Positions 8,702 through 17,607 of a stretch of 64,000 bases of DNA are shown in pieces. The position numbers and the translations under genes were made by a program. Under the pieces are notes generated by a model. That model saw nothing but the letters and a program-made list of their open reading frames with translations, had not been told where the DNA came from and did no database searches. The stretch spans positions 496,001-560,000 of the forward strand of contig CANKZM010000003.1 in the NCBI GenBank assembly GCA_947488305.1, in the 5' to 3' direction. This DNA is from an uncultured Roseobacter sp. GTDB lineage: Bacteria > Pseudomonadota > Alphaproteobacteria > Rhodobacterales > Rhodobacteraceae. The stretch's first letter is position 1; each line of letters starts with the position of its first letter.

Positions 8702-9547
8702 ATGAACAGGCCAAACTGGGACGATATTCGATACGCGCTTGCCGTAAGAAAACACGGATCATTGAATGCAGCAGCTGCTGCGTTGGGCGTCACGCATGCC
8801 ACAGTCCTGCGCAGAGTTGCTGCACTTGAAGAAAGCTCTGGCTGCGTGATTTTTCAAAAAAACCCATCGGGGTATTCCGCACTCCCCGAGGCAAACACAA
8901 TTCTTGCAGCGATGGAAAGCGTCGAAGACGCTGTACTGTCCGTCGAGCGCGCAATTGTGGGCGCAAACCGGTCACCCACTGGTCATGTACGTATTGCTTC
9001 AACCGATAGTCTTTGCCAGCTTGTCTTGCCTCAGATACTTTGCGAGATATCCCGGTTGTACCCCGGGTTGGAGCTGACTTTATTGAGCGGAAACAACCAT
9101 CATGATCTAACAAGGCTGACAGCGGACATCGCGGTGCGACCCTCGATAAAACTGGAAGAAGGGCTAGCAGGAGAACGTGCTGGTACGCTGTCATTTGGTG
9201 TTTTTGATAACGGTTCATCCAATCGGAAATGGATGAGGCTTGAAGGGGCGTTAAGCCGCTCGCTCCCAGCCAAATGGTTAGCCGAGCATGTCAGAGCAGA
9301 TGAAATGACCAACGGAGCAGACAGCTTCTTGGTGCTTCAGCAGATGGCTGCATCCGGGGTGGGCAAAGCATTTCTGCCCCTGATCATTGGGAATGCGGAT
9401 CCTCGACTTCACCAGTCGACGGAAGCTGATCCTGGTCTTGAAGTTCCCCTGTGGGTCGCGACACTGGATGAAATTGCGCAGACCCCGAGGTTTGCCATCG
9501 TACAACGCGCTTTGGTTGAACGCCTGCCCTATGCTTTGGCTCCGTGA
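8702..9547 (+). CDS. LysR-family transcriptional regulator
   Basis: 281 residues. The N-terminal winged helix-turn-helix is clear (WDDIRYALAVRKHGSLNAAAAALGVTHATVLRRVAALE). A substrate-binding type domain from about residue 90 is somewhat shorter than usual for the family. It is transcribed away from the cytochrome c'/diheme cytochrome pair across a short A+T-rich spacer, so it probably controls that operon and itself. The effector is unknown. Confidence 0.9.
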   Translation: MNRPNWDDIRYALAVRKHGSLNAAAAALGVTHATVLRRVAALEESSGCVIFQKNPSGYSALPEANTILAAMESVEDAVLSVERAIVGANRSPTGHVRIASTDSLCQLVLPQILCEISRLYPGLELTLLSGNNHHDLTRLTADIAVRPSIKLEEGLAGERAGTLSFGVFDNGSSNRKWMRLEGALSRSLPAKWLAEHVRADEMTNGADSFLVLQQMAASGVGKAFLPLIIGNADPRLHQSTEADPGLEVPLWVATLDEIAQTPRFAIVQRALVERLPYALAP

Positions 9548-10066
9548 AATAGCACGAGAAAAAGTGGCGTGGGTCGCTTTTCTAGTCAGCCACTTGGTTA
9601 CGGGATGCACTTGGCCCGCATCGAGGTTTGCGCGTCACCGCTGCAATGACCGTTATGAGCTCGGAACATTCACTGCAAAGACTGACGCAGACGGCGGCTT
9701 AGCCTGCGGATCGTCAGTTCATCCAGACCTCGGTCTTGCACATTCAGCGAACGGCAACTCTGATGGGCCGCGCCGCTGCATTCAGAGAGACTGACCAATG
9801 CGAGGTCTAGGTCGAACTAGCAGTTTCACAGTTCTTGGCTGTGTGTTTGAACGCTTTCATTTATCCTACGAAACACATTGCAGTCTCTTCACCTTAGACT
9901 CTTTGACCTCAACTTTTCCAAGGTTAAGGTCATTCCCGTCGTTAACTTATTGGGCGCAAGTGCCGAACTCCGCGCTATGTTGGGCCCTACGCCACCGGGT
10001 ACAGCTGTCATCACCGATTTCAAGCACTAGGCAGAGCACCTCGCCTGCCAGTACCTTTGGTGTTCG
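9548..10066. other. Spacer without convincing gene
   Basis: About 520 bases between convergent LysR and nitroreductase genes. Frames on both strands lack ribosome sites and have random-looking composition. It resembles the other non-coding stretches at 3.6-4.3 and 6.7-7.2 kb; no terminator or repeat is certain. Confidence 0.4.
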
Positions 10067-10909
10067 TCAATCCAGCTTGAAACCTTTGGAGCGAACAAAG
10101 GCCCCGAAGCTTTCCCGTTCAGGCAAACTATATTGCCGAATCTTATCCTCCGCCCAACCGTATATGTCGCTGGGACCGGAAATCTCCGACGACCGCTGGG
10201 TTTGATAAGGCTGTGACACTGCACGGCCATCACTATAGCTGCGGATGTTCTCCCGCAGATTGTCTTCCTGATACCGGTCGATGTGGCAAGTCACCTGTAA
10301 TGGCAGGCGTTTGGAAATCTTCGGCGTTTCTTTCGGGAAGCCAATTGCCAGGCCCGCAAAAGGAAAGACATGATCAGGCAGACCAAGCAGGTCAGACACT
10401 GCGGCAGCTTCATTTCGAACCGCACTGATCGGGCAGCACCCAAAGCCCACGGCCTCAGCCGCAACCACAAACGCCCCCAAGGCAATGGCGGCATCCCCTA
10501 TCGCATTAAAGAATGCATCCAGATGATCATTCGCAAAAGGCACGTTTTGCCACTCATGGACCAGCCTTTGGCGGCGATTGTTGCCGCAGAATATCGCGAT
10601 CACCGGAGCCTCGGAAATCCATTTTTGCCCCGATACGAGATCAACGAGACGTTTTTTGATAATCGCGTCCTGCAAAAAGACAATGTCTCGCTGTTGCAAG
10701 TCACTCTTTGTGGGCGACGCGAGCGCCACAGCTGACAGAACCTCAAGCCAATTGGTTGGAACAGGTCTGTCGAGGAATGCCCTGCACGACCCACGCGCTG
10801 CTAACAGTTTCAACACGCTGTTGTCGGAAATGCTGGCATCTATCGTGGGGGGATCGTCGAACCGTTCTGCCAGCAGGCGTTGTAAATCCGGCAAAGCGTG
10901 TTCTGCCAT
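10067..10909 (-). CDS. Nitroreductase-family flavoprotein
   Basis: About 280 residues. FMN-site features are present near the start (ARGSCRAFLDRPVP) and in the core (DAAIALGAFVVAAEAVGFGCCPISAVRN), as in NfsA-like NADPH-dependent oxidoreductases that reduce nitro compounds, quinones or flavins. I placed the start at the ATG at 10909 (MAEHALPDL) since AAGGA lies 8 bases upstream; the frame is open 14 codons further. It is divergent from the SDH-like operon, 131 bases away. The physiological substrate cannot be told. Confidence 0.85.
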   Translation of the reverse strand: MAEHALPDLQRLLAERFDDPPTIDASISDNSVLKLLAARGSCRAFLDRPVPTNWLEVLSAVALASPTKSDLQQRDIVFLQDAIIKKRLVDLVSGQKWISEAPVIAIFCGNNRRQRLVHEWQNVPFANDHLDAFFNAIGDAAIALGAFVVAAEAVGFGCCPISAVRNEAAAVSDLLGLPDHVFPFAGLAIGFPKETPKISKRLPLQVTCHIDRYQEDNLRENIRSYSDGRAVSQPYQTQRSSEISGPSDIYGWAEDKIRQYSLPERESFGAFVRSKGFKLD

Positions 10910-11040
10910 GAATCCATTCCTTCTTCGAGTTTTCGTAAGAAAAACTAACAAAAAACGAAAGTATTTGTCGCGTTTATCAAGTGAAACTATCCATTATACT
11001 CTGTCATAGAATCCTCCATGGTTGGAAGACACAAAGAAAA

Positions 11041-11763
11041 ATGTCACCGAAAACATTAAAAGTGACCATCGACCGAGGCCGCTGTGCAGACGGGGCGCAG
11101 ACAGTTTTTGACGTGCCCGCCTATGAAAATCAAACCGTTCTCGATGTCGTATCATGGGTGCAACAGAATGCGGACCCGACGCTAAGTTATCGGTTTGCCT
11201 GCCGTGTCGGCATGTGCGGCAGCTGCGCCATGATGGTGAACGGGGTGCCGCGTTGGACCTGCCGCACCCATATCTCGAAGGTCCTGGCAGGAAACGAAGT
11301 GACGATCGGGCCGCTGCGCAACTTGCCCGTTATCAAGGATCTGGCCGTCGACATGGACCCGTTCTTTGACAAATGGGTTGCTGCGGAAGGTGTACATCAC
11401 GGTGAATTGACACGTAACGATCCGATCGCTGCAGTGAATGAAACCAGTGAGGGGCGCACCACTGCCAATGCAGGGATAGAATGCATCAATTGCTCAGTCT
11501 GCTATGCGGCCTGCGACACGGTTGCTGGCAATTCGGACTATCTCGGGCCGGCTGCTTTGCAGCGAGCCTGGACCTTGCTGAACGATGCCAAAGATGAAGG
11601 CCGCCTTGCAATCCTGGATGCCGTCTCTGGGTCAGGCGGCTGTCACAATTGCCACTCGATGGGATCGTGCACTCTCTATTGCCCAAATGAACTGGACCCG
11701 ATGTCGGCCATTGCGGGGCTGAAACGCGAAACCGCAAAATCGTTTTTCCGGAAGGGACGCTGA
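11041..11763 (+). CDS. Iron-sulfur subunit of a succinate dehydrogenase/fumarate reductase-like complex
   Basis: 240 residues from the ATG at 11041; the frame is open 20 codons upstream but that extension is not family-like. The N-terminal ferredoxin fold holds the [2Fe-2S] ligands Cys54, Cys59, Cys62 and Cys74. The C-terminal half has CINCSVCYAAC (148-158) and CHNC...CTLYCP (201-214), enough for the [4Fe-4S] and [3Fe-4S] clusters of SdhB/FrdB. It would pass electrons between the flavoprotein encoded at 12448 and the quinone site in the two small membrane subunits. First gene of an overlapping operon of six. Confidence 0.93.
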   Translation: MSPKTLKVTIDRGRCADGAQTVFDVPAYENQTVLDVVSWVQQNADPTLSYRFACRVGMCGSCAMMVNGVPRWTCRTHISKVLAGNEVTIGPLRNLPVIKDLAVDMDPFFDKWVAAEGVHHGELTRNDPIAAVNETSEGRTTANAGIECINCSVCYAACDTVAGNSDYLGPAALQRAWTLLNDAKDEGRLAILDAVSGSGGCHNCHSMGSCTLYCPNELDPMSAIAGLKRETAKSFFRKGR

Positions 11764-12095
11764 TGCTGAACCTGCGTCTTTATATGCTGCAAAGGATTAC
11801 GGGGCTGCTGATGGCGCCGCTTGTCTTGGGCCATCTGGCCGTGATGATCTACGCGATACAAGGCGGGCTGAGCGCCGCTGAAATCCTTGGGCGGACACAG
11901 GGCTCGTGGCTCTGGTTCCTGTTTTACGGCACATTCACGCTTGCAGTATCGATCCATGGGGCGATCGGGCTGCGGACAATTGCCTTTGAGTGGGGCGGCC
12001 TGAAAGGGGCGGGATTGGAAGCTTTCATGTGGCTATCGGGCCTTGGCCTTTTGGCTTTGGGAGGGCGCGCCGTCTGGGCCGTCACCTTCGCATGA
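11763..12095 (+). CDS. Membrane anchor subunit, SdhD/FrdC-like
   Basis: 110 residues with three hydrophobic helices: MLQRITGLLMAPLVLGHLAV with a candidate heme or quinone-site His, then WLWFLFYGTFTLAVSIHGAIG, then a C-terminal helix. Size and layout match small SDH/FRD membrane subunits. The start codon shares a base with the stop of the iron-sulfur gene and the end overlaps the next start by 4 bases, indicating translational coupling. Confidence 0.85.
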   Translation: MLNLRLYMLQRITGLLMAPLVLGHLAVMIYAIQGGLSAAEILGRTQGSWLWFLFYGTFTLAVSIHGAIGLRTIAFEWGGLKGAGLEAFMWLSGLGLLALGGRAVWAVTFA

Positions 12096-12445
12096 GCATC
12101 GCGAGGGGCATCACATCGCGCGCGCATCCACTGTGGTTCGCCTATGTCCTGCACCGCCTGTCGGGGCTGGGGCTCGCGCTGTTCCTGCCCTTGCACTTTT
12201 GGGTGCTGGCACTGGCCATGACGGACCCCGCGCGGCTGGACGGTTTCTTGCACTTGACGGAAGCTGGCGTGATGAAGCTGGCAGAGTTTGGCCTTGTGTT
12301 CCTGCTTGCGGTTCACATGTTCGGAGGTTTGCGGCTGATGGCGCTGGAATTTCTGCCATGGTCCCCGTCGCAAAAAACACTGGCGGCCGGGGCGGCAGCC
12401 CTGTCTTTCCTGATCGCGGCCCTCTTTTTTCTTAAGGCGATTTGA
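12092..12445 (+). CDS. Membrane anchor subunit, SdhC-like
   Basis: 117 residues with three helices and the SdhC signature YVLHRLSGLGLALFLPLHFWVL, in which the paired His and Arg-Leu-Ser-Gly line the quinone/heme region. The ATG at 12092 overlaps the preceding stop (ATGA), so I preferred it over a longer in-frame start at 11990 that would lie wholly inside the upstream gene. It completes the four-subunit complex with genes at 11041, 11763 and 12448. Confidence 0.85.
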   Translation: MSIARGITSRAHPLWFAYVLHRLSGLGLALFLPLHFWVLALAMTDPARLDGFLHLTEAGVMKLAEFGLVFLLAVHMFGGLRLMALEFLPWSPSQKTLAAGAAALSFLIAALFFLKAI

Positions 12446-12447
12446 TC

Positions 12448-14205
12448 ATGCGGATTTCGGACATCGAACGGCACGATACTGACATCCTGATCCTCGGCAC
12501 CGGTGGCGCGGGGCTTTTTGCAGCACTGCATGCCCAGCAGAACGCGCCCGACGGCACCAGGATCACCATCGCCGTCAAGGGCTTGATCGGCAAATGCGGC
12601 TGCACCCGCATGGTACAAGGCGGATACAACGTCGCTCTTGGTGGTGGAGATACAGTCGAGCGGCACTTCATGGACACGATCCACGGCGGCAAATGGCTGC
12701 CCAATCAGAACATGGCGTGGCGGCTTTGCGAACAGGCCGTGGTGCGCATCCGCGAGTTAGAGAACGAGGTCGGTTGCTTTTTTGATCGCAACCCGGACGG
12801 CAGTTTGCACCAAAAGGCCTTTGCCGGGCAAACGGCGGACCGAACGGTGCATAAAGGGGATCTCACGGGCATCGAGATCATCAACCGCCTGATGGAAAAA
12901 GTCCTCGCCAGCGGCGTGGAAAAACTGCAAGAGCATCGCGCGGTCGGCCTGATCCCGACGAAGGAAGGCGCGAGCCTTGCCGGGGTCTTGATGATCGACA
13001 TGCGCACAGGCCGCTTCCGGCTGGTACGTGCCAAAACCACCCTGATGGCAACGGGCGGTGGGCCAACGATGTACAAGTACCACACGCCGTCAGGAGACAA
13101 GACGATGGACGGGCTTGCCATGGCGCTGCGCGCGGGCCTCAAGCTACGTGACATGGAAATGGTGCAGTTCCATCCGACGGGACTGCTTGCAGGGGACCAC
13201 ACCCGTATGACCGGCACAGTGCTGGAAGAAGGCCTGCGCGGGGCCGGAGGGCAACTCATCAACCATGCGGGCCAACGCTTCATGTTTGACTATGATGGCA
13301 AAGGCGAGCGCGCGACCCGCGATGTGGTGAGCCGCGGCATCTATGCTGAGATGCGAAGGAACAATAACCCTGATCAGGAAGGCGTCTTTATCTCGATGTC
13401 TCATCTTGGCCCGGAAAACGTCCGTCAGAAGTTCAAGGGCATGGTCAAACGCTGCGCCGACAGTGGGTTTGATCTGGCAGCAGGCAAGGTCGAGGTGGTG
13501 CCCACCGCGCATTACTTCATGGGCGGCGTCGTGGTGGACGTCGATACGCGCACCGCGATGGAGGGGCTCTATGTGGCAGGCGAAGATGCGGGCGGCGCGC
13601 ATGGCTCGAACCGGCTGGGTGGAAACGGGGTCGCCAACTCTACCGTCTATGGCGGGATCGCAGGGGATACGATGGGCGCGGATGTGCGCCAGATGAGCCT
13701 GCGTGAGCCCGATGAGACGGTGTTGGAAGCGGAGCTTGCGCGCGCAATTCACCCGCTGAGCCGCAAACCCGATCTGATCCTGCCCTTGCGTAAGGAATTG
13801 CAGGATTTGATGTGGGAAGAGGTCGGCGTCATGCGTACCGAGGCGGGCATGAAACGCGGACTAGCGGGTGTCGCAAAAGTCTCTGACGCACTCATGGATG
13901 TGGGCGTCGATGATGGTAATCTGGCCTTCAATCTCACATGGCATGACTGGCTGAACCTGCGCTCGCTTTGCGATATCTCCGAAATCATCTCCAAAGCCGG
14001 CATCACCCGCGAGAATTCCCGCGGGGCGCATTTCCGCGAAGATTTCCCCGAACCGGGGGCCATGGAAGACAGCGACTTTACCGTGGCACAGCAGGTGGAC
14101 GGCCAGATTTCCGTGACCCGCGAACCTGTCGACTTTTCAATCGTGCGCCCGGGCGAGACGATCCTGCCCGACGGCGCGCCCGAAACGCTGGTGGCTGCCC
14201 AATGA
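12448..14205 (+). CDS. Flavoprotein subunit of an SDH/fumarate reductase-like complex
   Basis: 585 residues from the ATG at 12448 with AAGGCG upstream; a TTG two codons earlier is less likely. The FAD-binding GTGGAG lies at 17-22. Active-site elements of the succinate/fumarate family are kept: MVQFHPTGL, EEGLRGAGG, ATRDVVSRGIY, PTAHYFMGG and GSNRLGGN. The residue that carries covalent FAD in SdhA (His in SHTVAAQGG) is replaced: the local sequence is GCTRMVQGG with Cys52. This suggests non-covalent FAD or an unusual linkage, and perhaps a substrate other than succinate. It overlaps the next gene by 4 bases. Confidence 0.93.
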   Translation: MRISDIERHDTDILILGTGGAGLFAALHAQQNAPDGTRITIAVKGLIGKCGCTRMVQGGYNVALGGGDTVERHFMDTIHGGKWLPNQNMAWRLCEQAVVRIRELENEVGCFFDRNPDGSLHQKAFAGQTADRTVHKGDLTGIEIINRLMEKVLASGVEKLQEHRAVGLIPTKEGASLAGVLMIDMRTGRFRLVRAKTTLMATGGGPTMYKYHTPSGDKTMDGLAMALRAGLKLRDMEMVQFHPTGLLAGDHTRMTGTVLEEGLRGAGGQLINHAGQRFMFDYDGKGERATRDVVSRGIYAEMRRNNNPDQEGVFISMSHLGPENVRQKFKGMVKRCADSGFDLAAGKVEVVPTAHYFMGGVVVDVDTRTAMEGLYVAGEDAGGAHGSNRLGGNGVANSTVYGGIAGDTMGADVRQMSLREPDETVLEAELARAIHPLSRKPDLILPLRKELQDLMWEEVGVMRTEAGMKRGLAGVAKVSDALMDVGVDDGNLAFNLTWHDWLNLRSLCDISEIISKAGITRENSRGAHFREDFPEPGAMEDSDFTVAQQVDGQISVTREPVDFSIVRPGETILPDGAPETLVAAQ

Positions 14206-15158
14206 TACCGATCAAGCTCATTCAAGACACTGCCGAAACCCTGATGGACAAGGCGGCCATTGAAATTCCGCAGGACTATCTGGACGGATTGCAGGAAGCG
14301 GCTCGGACCGAGGATGGCGATCTGTCGTCCTTTGTCCTCAAGGCCATGCTGGAGAACTACGAGGCCGCGAAGGAAGACAGGCGAGCCATGTGTGGTGATA
14401 CCGGCGTCCCCCGTTGGTTTGTCAAAATGGGCAATGACGCCTCCGTCGAGGGGGGCATGATCGCGCTGGAAGCTGCCCTGCGTCGGGCAACCGCCAATGC
14501 TACCAATGGCGTGCCGCTGCGCCCCAACCGCGTTCACCCTCTCTGGCGCACGGATCATAACAACAATGTCGGCATCGGCGCGCCCGAGATCGAATACGGG
14601 TTTGAACCGGAGGGCGCTTGGATCGACCTTATCACCGTGCACAAGGGCGGGTTGTTCGGGACCGACTACCGCATGCTTTTTCCTTCGGACGGCACTCAAG
14701 GGATCAAGCGGTTCTACCTCGACAGCCTCATGGCCTTTGGCAAACGCGGTCTCGCCTGCCAGCCCGCAATCATCGGGATCGGCCTGGGCGGGTCAAAGGA
14801 CATCTGCATGACTCTGGGCAAGCGCGCCTCGACCCTGCGTGTGGTCGGCAGCCGAAACTCCGACCCGCGCATCGCGGAGATGGAAGACGAGTTCAAAGAA
14901 CTTGGCAATTCCATCGGCATGGGTGCCATGGGTTTTGTCGGCAAGAACATGGTGATCGATTGCAATATCGAGGTCGGCTATTGCCACACCGGCGGGATGC
15001 CCATGTCGGTTCATGCGTTCTGCCTGTCCTCACGCCGCGCCGTTGCTCGTATCCACTCGGATGGACGGGTAGAACACCGCACGGACCCCGATTGGTTCAC
15101 CCCCTATCAGCGCCGGGAGACCATTGACTGGGAACCACAACAGGAGGCGGCGGAATGA
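14202..15158 (+). CDS. Class I hydratase alpha subunit (fumarase / L-tartrate dehydratase type)
   Basis: 318 residues of the oxygen-sensitive [4Fe-4S] hydro-lyase family: MCGDTGVPRWFVK, GGSKDICMTLGKRASTLR and the Cys residues at MCGDTG, DCNIEVGYCHTGG. Two-subunit members include TtdAB and archaeal-type fumarases. The start ATG overlaps the flavoprotein stop (ATGA); a longer in-frame start would sit deep in the flavoprotein gene. Coupled to a dicarboxylate dehydrogenase-like complex, it would hydrate the unsaturated acid that complex makes. The precise substrate is open. Confidence 0.9.
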   Translation: MIPIKLIQDTAETLMDKAAIEIPQDYLDGLQEAARTEDGDLSSFVLKAMLENYEAAKEDRRAMCGDTGVPRWFVKMGNDASVEGGMIALEAALRRATANATNGVPLRPNRVHPLWRTDHNNNVGIGAPEIEYGFEPEGAWIDLITVHKGGLFGTDYRMLFPSDGTQGIKRFYLDSLMAFGKRGLACQPAIIGIGLGGSKDICMTLGKRASTLRVVGSRNSDPRIAEMEDEFKELGNSIGMGAMGFVGKNMVIDCNIEVGYCHTGGMPMSVHAFCLSSRRAVARIHSDGRVEHRTDPDWFTPYQRRETIDWEPQQEAAE

Positions 15159-15823
15159 GCGCCCCAAAGGAAGTTCGCCTGTCCACGACACCAACCGACG
15201 AGGCCATAGCTGATCTTCGTCTTGGGGACGTCGTCTACCTTGACGGTCTGATGTATACCGCGCGCGAGGGCGTCTATATGCGCGCGCTGGAGGACAAGGC
15301 CAATATACCGATGGAATTGCCGTCGCAATCTGCGGCGAATTTCCATTGCTCTCCTGCGGCCCGCATCAATGCGGATGGGTCCTTTGACTTGGGTGCCGTG
15401 ACCGCCACAGCATCATTTCGTTTTGCCAAGTGGCTTCCGGAATGGATGGCCAAAACGGGCGCCAAGCTGATCGTCGGCAAAGGCGGTATGACCTCCAGAG
15501 ACTATAAGGAGTACTTCGTTCCGAATGGCGCCGTCTACCTGTCGACCGTCGGCTATGGGACTGGCGCCCTCTTGGGCAGAGGTGTCGAATCCGTCGAAGC
15601 GGTTCACTGGAACGACGAATTGGGTCTCGCGCAGGCCATGTGGGTGATCAAATGCAATCGCATGGGCCCCTTCATCGTGGCCTCAGATCTCAACGGCGAT
15701 TGTTTGTTCGAGCGCGAGAATGCCAAGATCGCTGAGAATATCGCGCGCGTCTATGAGGGTACAAAACCCGCTGTCCTGAAACGCTACGGGGAAAGTGACG
15801 ACCGCACGGATGAAGTGATCTAG
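15155..15823 (+). CDS. Class I hydratase beta subunit (fumarase / L-tartrate dehydratase type)
   Basis: 222 residues with the family features LRLGDVVYLDGLMYTARE, LIVGKGGM and the swivelling-domain region NGAVYLSTVGYGTGALL. It pairs with the alpha subunit whose stop it overlaps by 4 bases, and it closes the six-gene operon. The TSUP permease gene converges 12 bases downstream with no visible terminator between them. Confidence 0.9.
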   Translation: MSAPKEVRLSTTPTDEAIADLRLGDVVYLDGLMYTAREGVYMRALEDKANIPMELPSQSAANFHCSPAARINADGSFDLGAVTATASFRFAKWLPEWMAKTGAKLIVGKGGMTSRDYKEYFVPNGAVYLSTVGYGTGALLGRGVESVEAVHWNDELGLAQAMWVIKCNRMGPFIVASDLNGDCLFERENAKIAENIARVYEGTKPAVLKRYGESDDRTDEVI

Positions 15824-15835
15824 GCGCGCGACAGC

Positions 15836-16579
15836 TCAGAAGACCTCGCTCGCCATGACACCCAGACCCATCAGAAGCGTCAGGATGATCAGAAGACGCC
15901 TGAAGCCCGTATTGCTCAGCTTGCCGAACACAAAAATGCCGATCTGAGCCGCAACCAATCCAGTTGGAATGGTGATCAAGAGGGCAGAAACCGACGTCTT
16001 GTCATACGCGCCTTTGAAGAACAGCAAGCAAACCGTGGTACTTAGAATGGCAACGTTATAGGGCTGCAACACCGCCCGCGTTTCTGACTTGGTCCAGGGC
16101 CGGATCGACAGCCACATGGCAGGGATCGCACCCGAAACCGATGCTGCCCCGCCCAGAACACCGCCGATCAGCCCGACAGACGCATCTATCCATGGCGTTG
16201 GTCGCGAAAAAGCAGGTAGGGCCGCGCGAAAGCCAAAGTACCCACCATAGAGAATGAGCAGGGCTGCAATCGCGATCCGCAACGTCCCCGCATCAATAAC
16301 ATCCAGCAGGGACAGACCAATCGGCACGCCGACCAACCCCGGCAACAGGAACCTCAGAAGCCTGCGCGGTTGGGCCAGAATCTCCGCCCGAACCAGCCAG
16401 AGCCCCTGCAAGCCAGCAAGAACGGACATGAAAGCGACAACGGCCACGGCCCTAACCGGATCAAGCACCACAAGATAAAACCCGAGCGCAAAAAGCGCCG
16501 TGCCAGTGCCCGAAAACCCGTTGATGAACCCGCCCGCGATAGCCCCCAGCGCGAGGTAGACGTAAAACTCTAGACTCAT
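15836..16579 (-). CDS. TSUP (TauE/SafE) family permease
   Basis: 247 residues with about eight hydrophobic helices and the family glycine motifs (GAIAGGFINGFSGTGTALFAL near the start; GLIGGVLGGAASVSGAIPAMWL in the middle). Members move sulfite, sulfoacetate or other small organic anions across the inner membrane. Its start overlaps the stop of the LysR gene by 4 bases, so it is co-transcribed with that regulator and probably serves the same carboxylate locus. Confidence 0.87.
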   Translation of the reverse strand: MSLEFYVYLALGAIAGGFINGFSGTGTALFALGFYLVVLDPVRAVAVVAFMSVLAGLQGLWLVRAEILAQPRRLLRFLLPGLVGVPIGLSLLDVIDAGTLRIAIAALLILYGGYFGFRAALPAFSRPTPWIDASVGLIGGVLGGAASVSGAIPAMWLSIRPWTKSETRAVLQPYNVAILSTTVCLLFFKGAYDKTSVSALLITIPTGLVAAQIGIFVFGKLSNTGFRRLLIILTLLMGLGVMASEVF

Positions 16580-17478
16580 TCCGGCACGCTTTTCTGGCGG
16601 GATGACGTGCTCCGAATGACACCCATCAGCGCGTCATAGAGCTCATCCAGGGCTCGCGTCTTGATCTGGTTCTCCTGATGTACCAAGCCCAATGTTCGGT
16701 GCGGCGCATCGGGGCCAAGACTTAGGCGTTTGACCGGAATGGCTTCAAGCGGCTTCACGGCAAGATCCGGCACAATGGAAACGCCGAGATTTGCATGCAC
16801 CATGCTTGCGATGGCTTCCGGGCTGTCCAGTTCCATCGTCTCTGTGACCCTGATGCGCTTCGCCAGTATCCAGTTGTCAATCAGCGTGCCGACCACCGCA
16901 TTTCGGTTGAACCGGATAAACGGGCGCGTTTTCAATAGCTTGATTGGGTCATCTCCGGGTTCTTCAACCGCGGCGATAAGTTGCATCGGCTCTTGTGTGA
17001 GTTCCCGGAACAACACACCGACCGGCATCAAATGAGGTTTGGTGATAATCGCGGCATCAAGGTTGCCGCGTTCGATATCTGCAAGCAACGGCCCGGTGAG
17101 ACCAGGGCGAATGTGCAGGCCAATTTCCGGGTATTTGGATTTCAGTGCCGCCATCGCCCGGGGCGTCAACCCTGTCAGCGTTGTGCGCAAAACCCCCAAG
17201 GTGATGACACCCGTCAACCCCCCATCGCTAAGCACCGAAGGAACAAGGTTGTCGTAGTCGGCAATGATCTTCCGCGCTTTGGCGACGATCTGGTGGGCAA
17301 CGGGCGTAAGTTCGGGCGTGCGCGTGCTGCGATCAAACAAGGCGATGCCAAGATCAGCTTCTAGCGTCTGCATCTGTTGACTGACGGCCGCGTGCGTCAC
17401 ATGAACGACCTCTGCCGCGGCGCTGAATGTCTTCGTATCCGCGATCGCGACCAGTGTTCGCAGCAATCGAATTGTCAT
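16576..17478 (-). CDS. LysR-family transcriptional regulator
   Basis: 300 residues, normal for the family. The helix-turn-helix is in residues 1-60 (LLRTLVAIADTKTFSAAAEVVHVTHAAVSQQMQTLE) and the effector-binding domain begins near residue 90. It is transcribed divergently from tctC over a 129-base spacer holding inverted repeats and leads a two-gene unit with the TSUP permease. The likely targets are the tct operon and possibly the SDH-like operon on the other side. Confidence 0.92.
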   Translation of the reverse strand: MTIRLLRTLVAIADTKTFSAAAEVVHVTHAAVSQQMQTLEADLGIALFDRSTRTPELTPVAHQIVAKARKIIADYDNLVPSVLSDGGLTGVITLGVLRTTLTGLTPRAMAALKSKYPEIGLHIRPGLTGPLLADIERGNLDAAIITKPHLMPVGVLFRELTQEPMQLIAAVEEPGDDPIKLLKTRPFIRFNRNAVVGTLIDNWILAKRIRVTETMELDSPEAIASMVHANLGVSIVPDLAVKPLEAIPVKRLSLGPDAPHRTLGLVHQENQIKTRALDELYDALMGVIRSTSSRQKSVPE

Positions 17479-17517
17479 TTCACCACGCCATTTGTGAAAG
17501 GAGAACTATCAAAAGAT

Positions 17518-17552
17518 GTAAGTTGTTTTAGCTATTCTTAAGATAAACTTAC
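17518..17552. promoter_or_regulatory. Candidate LysR operator in the tctC/LysR spacer
   Basis: A perfect 7-base inverted repeat, GTAAGTT at 17518-17524 and AACTTAC at 17546-17552, flanks an 8-base palindrome TCTTAAGA at 17536-17543. It lies midway between the divergent starts at 17478 and 17608, where a LysR activator-autorepressor would bind. Confidence 0.45.
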
Positions 17553-17607
17553 TCCTACAGTATGGCAGTGCCTATGGCAATTGGCACAAAATAACTGGGA
17601 GGAAGAC

